NCBI GenBank assembly: GCA_036245525.1
Contig: BTPG01000005.1
Location: forward strand, 114,136,466-114,200,465
Source: Semisulcospira habei
Lineage: Eukaryota > Mollusca > Gastropoda > Semisulcospiridae
Reading direction: 5' to 3'
DNA length: 64,000 nt
The notes below the pieces were generated by a model. It saw only the letters and a program-made list of their open reading frames with translations, was not told the DNA's origin and searched no databases. The position numbers and the translations under genes are program-made. This document shows, in pieces, positions 10,351-20,181 of this stretch. Numbering within the stretch: the stretch's first letter is position 1; each line of letters starts with the position of its first letter.

Positions 10351-10525
10351 GTAAGAGACACAGATCCTCATGAGCCCCCGCAGTTGCGGGGGCTCATGAG
10401 TATCTATGCCTATTGCCGACACCACTTTGTATCCGTGTTCTTTGGACAGCTAAGGCTCTCCGGCGTTGAAGGCCGGAATGAAACTGATTTCTGAAATAAT
10501 GTGTCTACAGGCAGTGAAAGGGTTA
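10351..10525. mobile_element. Family A element with right flank and terminus
   Basis: The hairpin (10351-10416) has GTAAGAGACACAGATCCTCA facing TGAGTATCTATGCCTATTGC. The right flank has GTATCCGTGTTCTTTGGACA and GATTTCTGAAATAATG. It ends GGCAGTGAAAGGGTTAA, the outer inverted repeat of the family. Confidence 0.8.
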
Positions 10526-10985
10526 ACACACAACAGTGCTATTCCACTGAATTACGAAAACAATACACACCACCACAGATTCCGGGGTACTCCACAGAAA
10601 ATATGTCCATGTGTCGAAGTCAGTATTTCTCTGTAGGCTAAAACTCAGTCGCCAAACACCACGCTCGCTGGCATGTTCTCTAAAAATGGTCAGTTGTCAA
10701 CCTAACGAACTTTTCGTGCAAAAAAAAATTACTCCACACGGCCGCGCACGGTTCACGAGTTTCTTCACTGAATGTTGTTCATCATCGCGCCACAGATTTT
10801 TCAAAGTTCAGCAGACGACAAGCACGCCACAGCAGACGACTGATGTATTACGTGTGATCAAAAGCGCGGGACACAATGGCGGACAATGTGTGATGAAATG
10901 GGCCGCCAGAAAAGGCAGCCGACACAAAAGCACGGGCATGCACGCGCTCGAAAATTCACTCCTCCGCTCAAAAGTCCTTATGTCT
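10526..10985. other. Unassigned, moderately GC-rich stretch
   Basis: An open frame of about 150 codons crosses this region and runs into the neighbouring family A hairpin. I see no domain or motif and treat it as chance. Confidence 0.4.
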
Positions 10986-11050
10986 GCAAGAGGCATAGAT
11001 TCTCATGAGCCCCTGCGGACGCAAGGGCTCATGAGAATCTATGCCTCTTG
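10986..11050. repeat. Family A hairpin
   Basis: GCAAGAGGCATAGATTCTCA and TGAGAATCTATGCCTCTTG are perfect complements around CCCTGCGGACGCAAGGG. Confidence 0.88.
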
Positions 11051-11225
11051 GCAGGCGCTGTTTTCTCACACGTAACTCTAGGTGGTGTCTCGGCGCCTCG
11101 TAAGGGAAAAGGCGAGGTGAATGTGATGCTCCATAGATCAGCCGTTCCCTGCCCTGCCCTATGGCATGGCCGTGGACACATGCCGAGACTATGCCTCTCA
11201 GTCCGGACAGAATACAGCAGGCTAC

Positions 11226-11325
11226 TCACACTGGTTGCCTCGACTCCCTAACGCTAATCAGCGGGGACAAATCAAGTGAACGCTCACACTGGTTGTCTCC
11301 CTCAATTCGCTACAGCTGATGACAA
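11226..11325. repeat. Two decayed family G left arms
   Basis: CTCACACTGGTTGCCTCGAC (11226) and GCTCACACTGGTTGTCTCCC (11282) lie in the same direction about 56 bp apart. Neither has a matching right arm. Confidence 0.55.
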
Positions 11326-11611
11326 TCAGTATGCAGTCTACTTTCGACTTAAGCATAAAGCTACTGAATACAGCATCACTGCGAGTCCAAAGATGTAGTC
11401 TACACGGGCCTTACTTTGCAGAAATGTGTAAATTAAAAGAAAAGAAAAAAAAAAGAAAAAAAAAGAACTGAAGCGACAAAAATAAAGCAGCTCATATACA
11501 TGTATCCTAACAGTAACCTTTATCCTGGAGTGCGTGTGTCAAACTGAAACACATTTCTGCAGTTTTGACTGCGGACAGTTACAAATCCTGAACCTTGATT
11601 GTGACTGACCA

Positions 11612-11681
11612 CACACTGGTTGTCTCCCTCGATTCGCTACCGCTGATAAGCAGTAGCGAATCGAGGGAGACAACCAGAGTG
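11612..11681. repeat. Family G hairpin
   Basis: CACACTGGTTGTCTCCCTCG faces CGAGGGAGACAACCAGAGTG with centre GCTACCGCTGATAAGCAGTAGC. No TTAA at its ends. Confidence 0.85.
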
Positions 11682-11740
11682 GGCTGAGTGTTCTTTGGGG
11701 TTTTGTTGAGTACTGAGTTACATTTGTTGGACTAGTTGGT

Positions 11741-11835
11741 AATAATAATAATAATAATAGTAATAATTACGGTATTTATAATGCGCTTAAATTATAATAA
11801 TTATAACTCTAAGCGCGCACTCACAACTCGCGCAC
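11741..11835 (-). mobile_element. Retroposon 3' tail
   Basis: (TAA)n, then TTACGGTATTTATAATGCGC and TCTAAGCGCGCACTCAC. Read on the minus strand this is a retroposon end with an (ATT)n tail. The same GCGC end is visible at 13258-13297, 14813-14860 and 18418-18500. Confidence 0.5.
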
Positions 11836-12076
11836 CCACAACTCGCGCACGGCATGCGGCGTTGGTGTGCTCAAACAATTTTTGGTAAGATGCACACAAC
11901 CGATGGGAAGCCAACAACAGTATAATTATGTCGCAACAGCAACTCCGTCGTGTTTGGCAATGACTACATTTCTAGCCCCAAAACATTATCGATGATGACA
12001 GCGTGTCCCAGGGCTTGGACTGGAGAGAGAGACCAGGCTACCCAAAAATAGTCCCAAACCGAATCTACCTCCAGCT

Positions 12077-12144
12077 GCCAGAGGCATAGAGCCTCATGAG
12101 ACCCATCCTCCTGCCATAGGTCATTACGATCTATTGGCTCTTGC
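12077..12144. repeat. Family A hairpin, damaged
   Basis: GCCAGAGGCATAGAGCCTCA faces ACGATCTATTGGCTCTTGC. The centre has lost pairing. Confidence 0.65.
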
Positions 12145-12172
12145 TGACGTACGACCGTTCCGATTTGCATGC

Positions 12173-12307
12173 ACTGACGAGCAAAAGAAATGCGACTTCA
12201 TTGAAATCATCGCAAACCGGCACTTTGTGTCTTGTGGCACTTGGTGTCTTGTGGCACTTGGTGTCTCCGATGATTACAGTGGTGTCGCATTTCTTTTGCT
12301 CGTCAGT
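12173..12307. mobile_element. Family M MITE, about 135 bp
   Basis: ACTGACGAGCAAAAGAAATG and its complement CATTTCTTTTGCTCGTCAGT are perfect 20-bp terminal inverted repeats, extended by CGAC/GTCG. A 20-bp GTGTCTTGTGGCACTTG repeat is duplicated inside. The right side is followed by ATA, the left by GC, so no clean target duplication is visible. Confidence 0.75.
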
Positions 12308-12361
12308 ATATTTTCTGGTTCATAATTATGCAAAGGCTCATGAGAACCAGGGGTTCATGCA

Positions 12362-12455
12362 TGATTGAGCTCAGTCCTGCGCCAGTCACTAAGCAAGGTG
12401 CTCCGCTACAGCGAGGCACCTTGCTTAGTGGCTTGCGCAGGACTATCCGAAAACC
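12362..12455. repeat. Family H hairpin
   Basis: GAGCTCAGTCCTGCGCCAGT and CACTAAGCAAGGTGCTCCGC face GAGGCACCTTGCTTAGTGGC and TTGCGCAGGACTA. Confidence 0.8.
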
Positions 12456-12490
12456 CCAAAACACTATTATCCACCCAATACAACGTATCT

Positions 12491-12558
12491 GCAAGAGGAA
12501 CCGAATCTCATGTACCCAAGCAAACTTGCGGGGGCTAGTGAGGTCCGATGCCTCTTTC
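12491..12558. repeat. Family A hairpin, decayed
   Basis: GCAAGAGGAACCGAATCTCA and GTGAGGTCCGATGCCTCTTT remain around TTGCGGGGGCT. Confidence 0.6.
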
Positions 12559-13034
12559 TGGCTGGCAAGGTCGTGTTTATATACGAAAGCATTCGTACCG
12601 CGAACAAAAGGCATATCCAAAGTTCACGCACGTTAACTTGAACCAGCGCAAATTGCTTAATGCCCGAGTACAATTATGAGCTGACGAGCAAATTTAAAAT
12701 GTCAAAGCCTTGGGTAGTGCCTTATTAGTTTGGCGTCTCTTCAATAACGAAAGCTCACAGTAATCAGCCATCACCATTGCGTGATTCTGATCTATCCATC
12801 TCAGTCCAGCAGTTAGGTGCCGAAAAAATGAACATGGGTACAGAGAAACTCGGTCACAGGCAGACAATATCAATTTATGGATCACGGCCATCAGCGCATC
12901 AAGCTTTTTCTGACGTCTGCCAACCGATTCAAAGCATAAAAAATTGACCAGTGAATGTCGGGTTATTGATGAGTGCCCCCCCATCACTAAAAAGCTGCTC
13001 ACAGTCGATCTGAGACAGCCGTACCCCTTCCATC
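12559..13034. other. No recognised feature
   Basis: Unique-looking sequence without repeat arms or a convincing exon. Confidence 0.4.
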
Positions 13035-13172
13035 TGCAAGAGGCACAGATTCTCATGCGTTAGCGACTCTCAGTCTAACAACACAGTACCGTCGACAATT
13101 CCTTCCGTCTGCAAGTAAAATGGATTCTCATGCGCCCCTCAGCGGCAGAGGCACATGATAATCGAAGCCTCT
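13035..13172. repeat. Two family A remnants
   Basis: GCAAGAGGCACAGATTCTCA (13036) is a lone left arm. A second decayed copy follows: GCAAGTAAAATGGATTCTCA with CACATGATAATCGAAGCCTC (about 13111-13170). Confidence 0.55.
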
Positions 13173-13257
13173 TATTAGTAATGGTCGGCCTCATTTACAT
13201 TACTTCTTTTCTTATCGCACGGAAAAAGTCGTCATGACTGAGTTTAGGCCTTTAAAT

Positions 13258-13297
13258 ATCTTATAACTCTAAGCGCGCACTCACAACTCGCGCACTC
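13258..13297 (-). repeat. Detached retroposon tail segment
   Basis: TTATAACTCTAAGCGCGCAC and TCACAACTCGCGCACTC repeat the sequence at about 11800-11835 almost exactly. This may be a 3' end fragment copied or split from the same element type. Confidence 0.45.
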
Positions 13298-13581
13298 AAA
13301 TAGTGCTGAGACCGCATAAGCTTTTAAGTATCTATGCCTGTCGATGGGTGAGACAGGCCCTATCTGCGTCCCCCATACAGAGGAGGTCGCGGAGGTTTTG
13401 AGAGAACGAGTACTGGCGTCTGAACGGAAGGATTACGCCACAAGAGCGAAGGGCGGCAACCCAGCCGTGTCGCACGCCGCAGTCGATGACAGAGACGTGA
13501 CTCGACAGCATCTTGAGGCCATCTTCCGTGCGCGGATTGACCCTTTCACTGCTGAGGAAAATGTGAGCACGATAACCGTCT

Positions 13582-13735
13582 GCAAGAAACACAGATCCTC
13601 ATGAGCCCCCGCATTCGCGGGGGCTCATGAGGATCTAGGCTTCTTGCTGACATCACTTTGAATGGCATGTTCCTTAGACGGTTGAATTCCTCTGGCGTTG
13701 AAATCAGGAAGATATCGACAAAAAAGGGTTAGGAA
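13582..13735. mobile_element. Family A element with right flank
   Basis: The hairpin (13582-13647) is GCAAGAAACACAGATCCTCA facing TGAGGATCTAGGCTTCTTGC. AAGAA/TTCTT is paired in both arms. The left flank CCCTTTCACTGCTGAGGAAA is the family terminus without its TTAA. The right flank decays towards AAAAAAGGGTTAGG. Confidence 0.75.
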
Positions 13736-14407
13736 AACCGAGTGACTTTTTCATTTTGATGATGCGACTGGGATCGACCTCTGGCGAGCAAGTAGCTCAT
13801 GGTGCAGTCTCAGAAGGGAAGGTCAGGCAGAGTCTTACCACTATGTTATCTAGGAAAAAGGACGGGTTTGTCCTAAGCCCGTTGAAAGGTCCTGATAAAT
13901 AAAAAAGTTTCACATTTGCAGTGCGTCTGAATTGATCAGTATTCCGTTCTTTTACTCAACAGGCAAAAGTTGTCACTGTAACCGCATAACCCGTCCCTTT
14001 GGCCGTCCATCATTACTACTGTGGAGTGGACGTTAAACCCTGAACTAAGCAACCAATCGTGCAATTACACGGACTTGGGGAACCAGGACTGACAAAAGGG
14101 GGACAACCGACAGCTCCACCACTTGTTTTCAGTGCGAACTGCTAGGCAGAATTCGCCCTAGCTCAACACAAGTGCCTGATCACCGTGGAGTCAGTCGTGC
14201 TTTTTCTAGCATCCAGAGGAGGCCACCTTGTGGCCCACGGTCGCACCTACAGCTCACAACACGATTCATGATCAACTGAGGCCTCCCAGTATCGACAATA
14301 GTGCGAACGAGAAAAAGAAAACAGAAAATAAGGGAGCCATCTAAGCCGCACATGGGCCGCGGGTAACCGCAGACATCGTAGACCCTCGCACCCTATCCCG
14401 CGATGTG
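13736..14407. other. No gene; possible SINE end
   Basis: At about 13985-14055, GGAGTGGACGTTAAACCCTG and AACTAAGCAACCAATC resemble a short retroposon 3' end on the plus strand. The rest is unassigned. Confidence 0.4.
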
Positions 14408-14499
14408 TTAACCCTTTGGCTGTCTGTAGCGCTTTTTGTCGAGGTGATTCCGATAGGAATCACCTCGACAAAAAGTGCCACCGACAGCAAAAGGGTTAA
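14408..14499. mobile_element. Family B TTAA element, variant arms
   Basis: TTAACCCTTTGGCTGTCTG opens and ACAGCAAAAGGGTTAA closes. Both arms carry GAGGTGATTCC/GGAATCACCTC in place of GCGATGATTCC/GGAATCATCGC, so the variant is paired. Confidence 0.88.
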
Positions 14500-14799
14500 T
14501 GCTTTCAGATCAGAATAACAACGTTTGGCTAACCTAACGACCGAACGCGTGCTGTTGGGAAAACTGTTGAACTGTTGAACGTGGCAATTCCTCCTCCCCC
14601 CCCCCCCCCTTGTTGAGCATGGCAATTAAGGACGACATGTGACAAAGACACGCCTCTTCAACCTTTTCGGAGTGGCGTATCAGGAGGAGAACCTCGGCAA
14701 GCGGGCGAAAAACGACAAACTCCTTGAGAAGCGACAATTAAGCGAACCGCGCGAAGGCGTAGAGGAGCCCTGATTCCACAAATCTTGCAACCGGGATTT

Positions 14800-15220
14800 G
14801 ATGATGATGATGTCCACTTGTAATGCGCATCCACTCTATGCTAGCAGCATGCTCAGGGGGGGGGGGAAAAAAACAAAAAACACAAACACGTTTGGTGCAC
14901 AGTGGACTTAGAATTAAAAGTAAAGAAAAAGGTGGGTCTTGAGGTGCCTACGGAAGGTGCCAACGCAGTCAATGTCCCTCAAGGATTGTGGTAGTCCATT
15001 TCACAGCATAGGTCCGCAGTGCGAAAATGCCCGGAAACCAAGTCGCTTCTTTGTGTGGCTTTCAGCACTTGGGGTGCAGAGTTTGGACCGGACAGCAGAA
15101 CGGAGCTGCCTCATAGGGTTATGACGTGGGACTATTTCCCTGAGGTACTCTGGTCAGGCTGGGTCATTTATAAACTTATGGCAGAGAGTGAGAATATTGT
15201 GATCAATTCTTTGCTTGAAT
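14800..15220 (-). pseudogene. LINE 3' end: reverse-transcriptase C-terminal tail
   Basis: On the minus strand the region reads as the C-terminal tail of a non-LTR retrotransposon ORF2. It has PEYLREIVPRHNPMRQLRS, then GFRAFSHCGPML, NGLPQSLRDIDCVGTF and RRHLKTHLF before a stop at 14914-14916. The conserved tryptophan of the LWN motif is a TGA stop, and a second TGA lies upstream. About 100 bp of 3' UTR ends in a short (CAT)n tail at 14800-14812. The upstream side is cut at about 15220 by a family C palindrome. This tail style is shared by several non-LTR clades (for example Nimbus/I-like), so I do not name the clade. Confidence 0.7.
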
Positions 15221-15416
15221 GGAGTTCTGAACCCATTCAGCCACAAAGCACTACTGCATGAGATGGCGCGATCATGATAATGGCTCGATCATGATAATTC
15301 AAGGGTAGTGCCAGATTAGCTTTGCGCCGTCAAGCCATCTCCTGCAACTGGAACATAGTAGTTAGGTGACACCTCCAAAATTTGGGAAATGCGGACTTGA
15401 GCTGAAATGGATTAAT
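15221..15416. mobile_element. Family C element with internal rearrangement
   Basis: The left outer part, AACCCATTCAGCC, leads to GATCATGATAAT, which is duplicated (CGATCATGATAATGGCT then CGATCATGATAATTCAAGGG). The right arm is shortened to GCGCCGTCAAGCCATCTCCTGC. It ends CTGAAATGGATTAAT, close to the family terminus. Confidence 0.7.
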
Positions 15417-15445
15417 AACACAAAATCGTGAGGAACACGACACAA

Positions 15446-15492
<47 letters not shown>

Positions 15493-15537
15493 CACCACCA
15501 CCACCCCACCCCCCAAAAAAAAAAAAAAAAAAAAAAA
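15446..15537. repeat. Compound low-complexity tract
   Basis: A run of C, then (CA)n, (CCA)n, more C and a run of about 23 A. No function inferred. Confidence 0.8.
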
Positions 15538-15784
15538 CCACCAAGAACAACAAGCAAACCAAAAAAACCAAAGAACAACAACAACAACAAAAACCCGACT
15601 TTATACAAAAGGGAAAAACATACATTAAACGGTGCATTCTACGTCAAAAACCGAACCATGCGTCCTATAAAAGCGAAGCAACTCTGATACAGTAATGGGG
15701 AATTATTCTCTCGCCTGTCCCTTCACTTCTGCCGATAGACGAGCGAGAAGCTACGAAATGTTTCCCTCGCGATTTTGCCCATCT

Positions 15785-15846
15785 GCAGGAGGCATACATC
15801 CTCACAAAACCGTACTACCGGAAGGGGCTCATGAGGAACTACATGA
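15785..15846. repeat. Family A hairpin, decayed
   Basis: GCAGGAGGCATACATCCTCA faces GGGGCTCATGAGGAACTACA. Confidence 0.55.
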
Positions 15847-16010
15847 CATTTACTGACGAAGAGCAGCGCTATCTACATCTGTGTTTCTGAATGCGAGGAC
15901 GTCATGAGGGTCCGACACAAGTACAGACACAAATAGAGGTCACCCAAGAGAATAATGCCAGACAGTGGCAAAAGAAGCTTGAGCCAGGACTTAAGACACT
16001 AAAAATATTC

Positions 16011-16099
16011 ACCCTTTAGCTGTAGGCAACACTTTTTTTCGCAGTGATTCCTGGAGGAATTACCGCCACAAAGAGCGCTACCGACAGCATAAGGGTTAA
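16011..16099. mobile_element. Family B element
   Basis: CCCTTTAGCTGTAGGCAAC opens and GCTACCGACAGCATAAGGGTTAA-type right end closes. The closing TTAA (16096-16099) is also the opening TTAA of the next B element. Confidence 0.7.
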
Positions 16100-16330
16100 C
16101 CATTTGTCTGTCGGCAGCGCTTTTTGTTGAGGTGATTCCTGTAAAAACCATGGCTGTCGGAAGCTGTTTCCTGCAAATCCTTGGCGATGGGTAGCGCTTT
16201 TTGTTGAGGTGATGCCTGTAAAAACCATGGCTGTCGGAAGCTGTTTCCTGCAAATCCTTGGCGATGGGTAGCGCTTTTTGTCGAGGTGATTCCTACAAGC
16301 TCTGTGGCTTTCGGTGGCACTATTTGTCGA
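16096..16330. repeat. Family B left arm with 77-bp tandem repeats
   Basis: TTAACCATTTGTCTGTCGGC opens a second B element. The segment GCGCTTTTTGTTGAGGTGAT through CAAATCCTTGGCGATGGG repeats at 16117, 16194 and 16271, a 77-bp period. The second and third units are nearly identical. No B right arm follows. Confidence 0.75.
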
Positions 16331-16390
16331 TGTGATTCGCAGGATTTAAAAAAAATTGATACGTAAGTAGACATAGTGGTGCTTCATACC

Positions 16391-16475
16391 TTAACCCTTT
16401 GGGTGTCGGTATCTGTTTTAGTCGCGATGATTCCTGCAGGAATCATCGCGGCTAAAACAGATACCGACACACATC
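16391..16475. mobile_element. Family B element with paired arm variant
   Basis: TTAACCCTTTGGGTGTCGG opens it. GGTATCTGTTTTAGTCGCG faces CGCGGCTAAAACAGATACC; both arms differ from the usual GGTAGCGGTTTTTG in the same way. The right end after CGACAC is lost. Confidence 0.8.
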
Positions 16476-17154
16476 GCGCCGCCATTGAAAAAGCGACATT
16501 CAATAGCATTTTATCAGGGAATATTTGTGACAACTTATACTCCGTGGTGAGGATCGCAAATACTATCCACTGAAAAAAGGAGCAACCGGTCCAAAATTCT
16601 TTATTTGATTTCTGAACAATTTGGCCAAATGGACCGGAGGGGAAACGATCTGCACCTACGGGAGGCGACACTTTCTGCCCCATGAAATCCAGTTTGATCC
16701 TGATTTATAAGAGAACTGAGTTGGCAAGAAAAACACCAGGCGAGCCCACTGCAGTAACGGGTCAAACACCGGTGTAACACAACAAAATGACCCTTACGCT
16801 ATATCGACACGCGGTCAGTTTAGCGTGGAAAACGTTGCGCCAGGTCACTTCGGTGTGGATATCTGTTCCACCTGATCGACATGGGGTCATTTCCGTGTGG
16901 ATAACTGTGACGCCAGATCGACGTGGGGTCATTTCGGTGTTGAAAATTGCTGACGCAAGATAGTCGACCCGGGTTCACCTTGGCGTATAACCGCCCGCCA
17001 GATCGACCTGGAGCTATTTTGCATGGGTAACTGCTACGCCAGAAAGACCAGGAGTCACTTTGACGTGCACAACGTCTTCGCGAGATCGCCCCGGGGTAAC
17101 TTTGGCCACCAGATAAACTCGTGATCATTTTGGCGTGGATAACCACTACACTAG

Positions 17155-17275
17155 ATGGACCCGCGGTCCGACAATTCAGGGTGGTGCTACTACACTAGAT
17201 GGACCCGCGGTCCGACAATTCAGGGTGGTGCTACTACACTAGATGGACCCGCGTCCGACAATTCAGGGTGGTGCT
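17155..17275. repeat. Young 44-bp subarray in the satellite
   Basis: ACTAGATGGACCCGCGGTCC and GACAATTCAGGGTGGTGCTA occur three times almost identically. The third unit lost one G. The neighbouring units are far more diverged. Confidence 0.85.
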
Positions 17276-17427
17276 ATGTGACGTCGACCCAGGGTAATTT
17301 AGGTGTGGAAAACCAAACTCGCGCAGATCGTCTATCGGTCATTTTAAGCCTGTACAACTTTTACGCCAGATCGCCCAAGCATCACGTTGGTGTGGATAAC
17401 TGCTACACGAGATCGTCTCTTCTGACC

Positions 17428-17500
17428 CTTCGGCTGTCTGTAGTGCTTTTTGTCTGGATTCCTCCAGGAATCATCGCGACAAAAGCGCTACCGATAACGC
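17428..17500. mobile_element. Family B element inside the satellite
   Basis: CTGACCCTTCGGCTGTCTGT opens and ATCGCGACAAAAGCGCTACC closes. It interrupts the 43-bp register. The outer TTAA is eroded. Confidence 0.65.
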
Positions 17501-17660
17501 GTGGCCTGCATCAGCTATCACTGATGGACGCGACGTCACTTCAGTACTCGTGGATCACTGCCAAGCCAGAACGACCCGGCGTCACTCTGTCGTGCCGGAT
17601 AACTTGCAAAAGTGTGCCACACCCACGTGACCCGGGGGTCCACCAGACGTGAAGGGCCCA

Positions 17661-17898
17661 TTCTGACGCGCGACACCGGGCGAAGCGGGTATGAAAAGAG
17701 ATTGACGGGGCTCGTCAGGTCAACAGAGGAGCGAAATCAAATCGTCAAAAAGTTTGTTCTGCGCTCGCCATTTACACTCCATTCCACGCCATTCATTCGC
17801 TGTGATAGCGAGGAAATGGACGGAAACGGCCCAAAAATAACTTCCAGGCATGCGGGATCAATTCCCTCTGATCGTCTGTGCACCCCTTCGTGCCATCT
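17661..17898. other. No recognised feature
   Basis: Unique-looking sequence between the satellite and the next palindrome. Confidence 0.4.
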
Positions 17899-17965
17899 GC
17901 AAGAGGCGTGGATTCTCTTGAGCCCCCTGCAGCATGCAGGGGGCTCATTAGAACTTGTCTCTTGC
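17899..17965. repeat. Family A hairpin
   Basis: GCAAGAGGCGTGGATTCTCT faces GGGCTCATTAGAACTTGTCT. The GC centre CCCCCTGCAGCATGCAGGGGG is perfect, while the outer arms are worn. Confidence 0.75.
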
Positions 17966-18130
17966 TGGCTGATATTGTTTCATTCACATCCATTCCAAAG
18001 ACTGAGACTGAGTAAGGGACATGAACTATGTATAAGCCCGGAAGAGCTGCTGAAGCGCTTAAACTTCGGAATTTTCACTTTGGCTTGACATACCAGAGCT
18101 GCCTGGTCACAAGAGGTCATTTTTACCCAT

Positions 18131-18328
18131 TTTACCCAAGGCTCCAAATTTTGGAATTGTCACCTGAACGACTATGTGCCAGTTGCAAGAGATGGATCGA
18201 CCACGACAATTCAAGGGTAGCACCAGATTAGCTTGGCGCCGGCAGGCGCCAAGCTAATCTGGCGCTACCCTTGAATTTTCATGGTCGATCCATCTCCTGC
18301 TGTAGTGCGTCGGGGTAAAACGGGTTAA
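18131..18328. mobile_element. Family C element
   Basis: The outer left part has CCAAATTTTGGAATTGTCAC. The palindrome GAGATGGATCGACCACGACA faces CATGGTCGATCCATCTCCTG around GGCGCCGGCAGGCGCC. It ends ACGGGTTAA; the left TTAA has become TTTAC. Confidence 0.82.
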
Positions 18329-18417
18329 CTAGGTGGAAAGTATCACGTGCGTGTACGGGGGTGGTGCGCGTGCAAAAAAAATTATACTGACTGTTTCAGG
18401 CCTTCACGGACCCGCTG

Positions 18418-18836
18418 GGTATAATAATAATAATAATAATACCGTTATTATATAGGCGCTTTTTCTCAATTTTGGGGAAATCGACTCAAAGCGCCGCGCC
18501 TGAAACCCAACACACACACTCACGAAACAGACACGGATTTACGCCATTTAAGACAAATACAGTACAAGACAAACGAAGGGCCAGTCAGCTACTGAAGTTA
18601 CAGAGATTTTTTATCGCTTGTATTTGAAATTTGTAAAGTGGCCTGAGACCGGTACCAAAGTGTGGGGGGTGGAAGAACCGGAGTACCCGGAGAAAGAACC
18701 CCCGACGGTCCGCCCGAATTAACGGTGACACTTACCAGAGGAGAAAAGTCCAACGCCGGAACCCGGTATCGAACCGCTCACCTTTGGAATTGGTGGCAGG
18801 CGCCTTAACCACTGCGCCACGGACCGCCCCGTGTAT
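18418..18836 (-). mobile_element. tRNA-derived SINE, near complete
   Basis: Read on the minus strand it begins near 18836 with GGGGCGGTCCGTGGCGCAGT. This contains the pol III A box TGGCGCAGTGG. About 50 bp on is the B box GGTTCGATACC. The body includes GTACCGGTCTCAGG and a CTCCGGGTACTCCGG core. The 3' end has AAAGCGCC and TATATAATAACGG and finishes in (TAT)n at 18418-18440. Head, body and tail give about 420 bp. The tail resembles the ends of the LINE piece at 14800 and the tails at 1568 and 11741, which suggests a shared LINE partner. It is not a functional tRNA gene, because the head has no paired acceptor stem. Confidence 0.78.
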
Positions 18837-18839
18837 AGG

Positions 18840-19445
18840 CCTGCCGCTGGTGGCCCCGATCGCTATGGCCGATTTTATTTTGCTGGATGTCGGCTACGAC
18901 CTCACCAACGCTCACGTGAAGACCTACGTGTTGTCGGTCACAGCTCCCGTGGACCACGTCTCGCTCCTTGTCAGGGGGGTTCTCTATTTATTTGAGCTCC
19001 TCTAAGGGTCCGTGCCTACAAGGTGTGTTTGTTCTTTCCTCCCATTCTGGCAGAACCTTCTACTGTATAAGGTCTGCACTTACTGAACTCTCAAAGCATA
19101 AAAGGGATCTCTTTTTTTTCTCGGCCTAGCGCTTTCACTTCCATGGCCAAATGCGAGAGGCAAGATCGACCGTGATAGCTTCATCATTTTTACATTACTG
19201 AATAAGCTGTGCTTTTTGATTGTTTTATATTTAGTCAATTTTTTTAACTTAATAAAAAATAATAAAAGAGAAACTTTCTTACCGCGGATTTATCCCATGT
19301 CTTTATGATGATCGTTAGTTTACATGTGCTTTTTTAATGTTGTGAAGCCAAAGACACATTTTCAATCCAGTTGGACAATACAATATTTAAATTGAATTCA
19401 ATTCAATTAGTTGCCGGAATAGAGAAATTCATAATCTGATTAGAC
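18840..19445. other. No recognised feature
   Basis: Mixed sequence, AT-rich after 19180. No repeat arm or plausible exon. Confidence 0.4.
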
Positions 19446-19484
19446 TCAGGCTGCAGGCCCTCATGAAAACATACGCCTATTGCA
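19446..19484. repeat. Family A right-arm scrap
   Basis: GGCCCTCATGAAAACATACG then CCTATTGC. Confidence 0.5.
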
Positions 19485-19511
19485 GATGACGCGGGCTGGA
19501 GAAATCCACGA

Positions 19512-19915
19512 ATTGATTGATTGATTGTACATTGCTTAACGTCTCTACAGCAACAAGGCTTTCTCAGGACGTGCCTGCACTGCTTGTGCAAAACAAAAAA
19601 ACCAACAGAATATTGAATGTATGTCGCCAGCCAGTCCACAACACGTTAATAAACCTACGACATGGGGCCTAAATAAAGCTAAGACCATTTAGCAACACAC
19701 ATCCAATATCAAGAGCTACAGGCAGCGCAGACAGGAGGGAAAGTTTAAAAAAGGAAAATACAGGTGAATGAACCAAGGGTAGACAGAAATACATGCCCCA
19801 GAATAGAGAAGAAAACCCACCCTGTGGGGCTGACCAGGGTGACCCTGGGAACCAAAAAGCAGTTAACCCCACCCAAGTCCCCAGAGCAGACCCGGGTGGG
19901 GAGAAATCCACGGAA
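19512..19915 (-). mobile_element. ~400-bp retroelement, copy 1
   Basis: On the minus strand it ends GACGTTAAGCAATGTACAAT followed by a short (CAAT)n tail at 19512-19527. That is a retroposon-like 3' end. The opposite end is CTCCCCACCCGGGTCTGC near 19900. Copy 2 at 38250-38626 aligns along the whole length with about 5-10% differences by eye. No protein is encoded that I recognise, and no A/B boxes are visible. It may be a SINE or a LINE 3' UTR. Confidence 0.7.
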
Positions 19916-19964
19916 TGTTTGAAGTGCGTGCAATGACATTTATAACCTCTATTGCAGCAAGAGA

Positions 19965-20105
19965 GCTGGAGCTGGCTTTGTAAGTGAATATTTCACTGTT
20001 ATACAGTGAAAATCTCGCATTTCTCAAAATGAATTTCACTGTTATACAGTGAAAAAATCTCGCATTTCTCAAAAATGGACACACTGGCTTTTTGCCAAAT
20101 AACGA
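19965..20105. repeat. Family L-type inverted repeats, duplicated core
   Basis: TTTCACTGTTATACAGTGAA occurs twice (about 19988 and 20035), each followed by ATCTCGCATTTCTCAAAA. The flanks have GCTGGCTTTGTAAGTGAA and GGACACACTGGCTTTTTGCC. Confidence 0.55.
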
Positions 20106-20181
20106 CAGAATTTGTTCTTCAGTCACCGACTGCTACCCTTTGAAATGATGTCTTTTCAGTTTATCGGCATTACCCCAAGTA

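Larger units (their letters stand above)
16760..17660. repeat. Decayed satellite, about 43-bp period
   Basis: Units follow the pattern GCCAGATCGAC-N2-GGGGTCA, TTTNGGNGTGGATAACTGCT. I count roughly 18 recognisable units from about 16,760 to 17,660, most of them well diverged. The array contains a homogeneous subarray and a family B insertion, listed separately. Open frames across it are a by-product of the period. Confidence 0.75.

Noticed and set aside
10611..11075. 154-codon plus-strand frame
   Set aside because: It runs into a family A hairpin, has no recognisable domain and no splice or conservation evidence.
13344..13604. 86-codon frame with protein-like composition
   Set aside because: It ends inside a family A element and the opposite strand is equally open. 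No motif was recognised.
18760..18836. tRNA gene
   Set aside because: A and B boxes are present but no acceptor or anticodon stem forms, and the sequence continues into a SINE body and tail.
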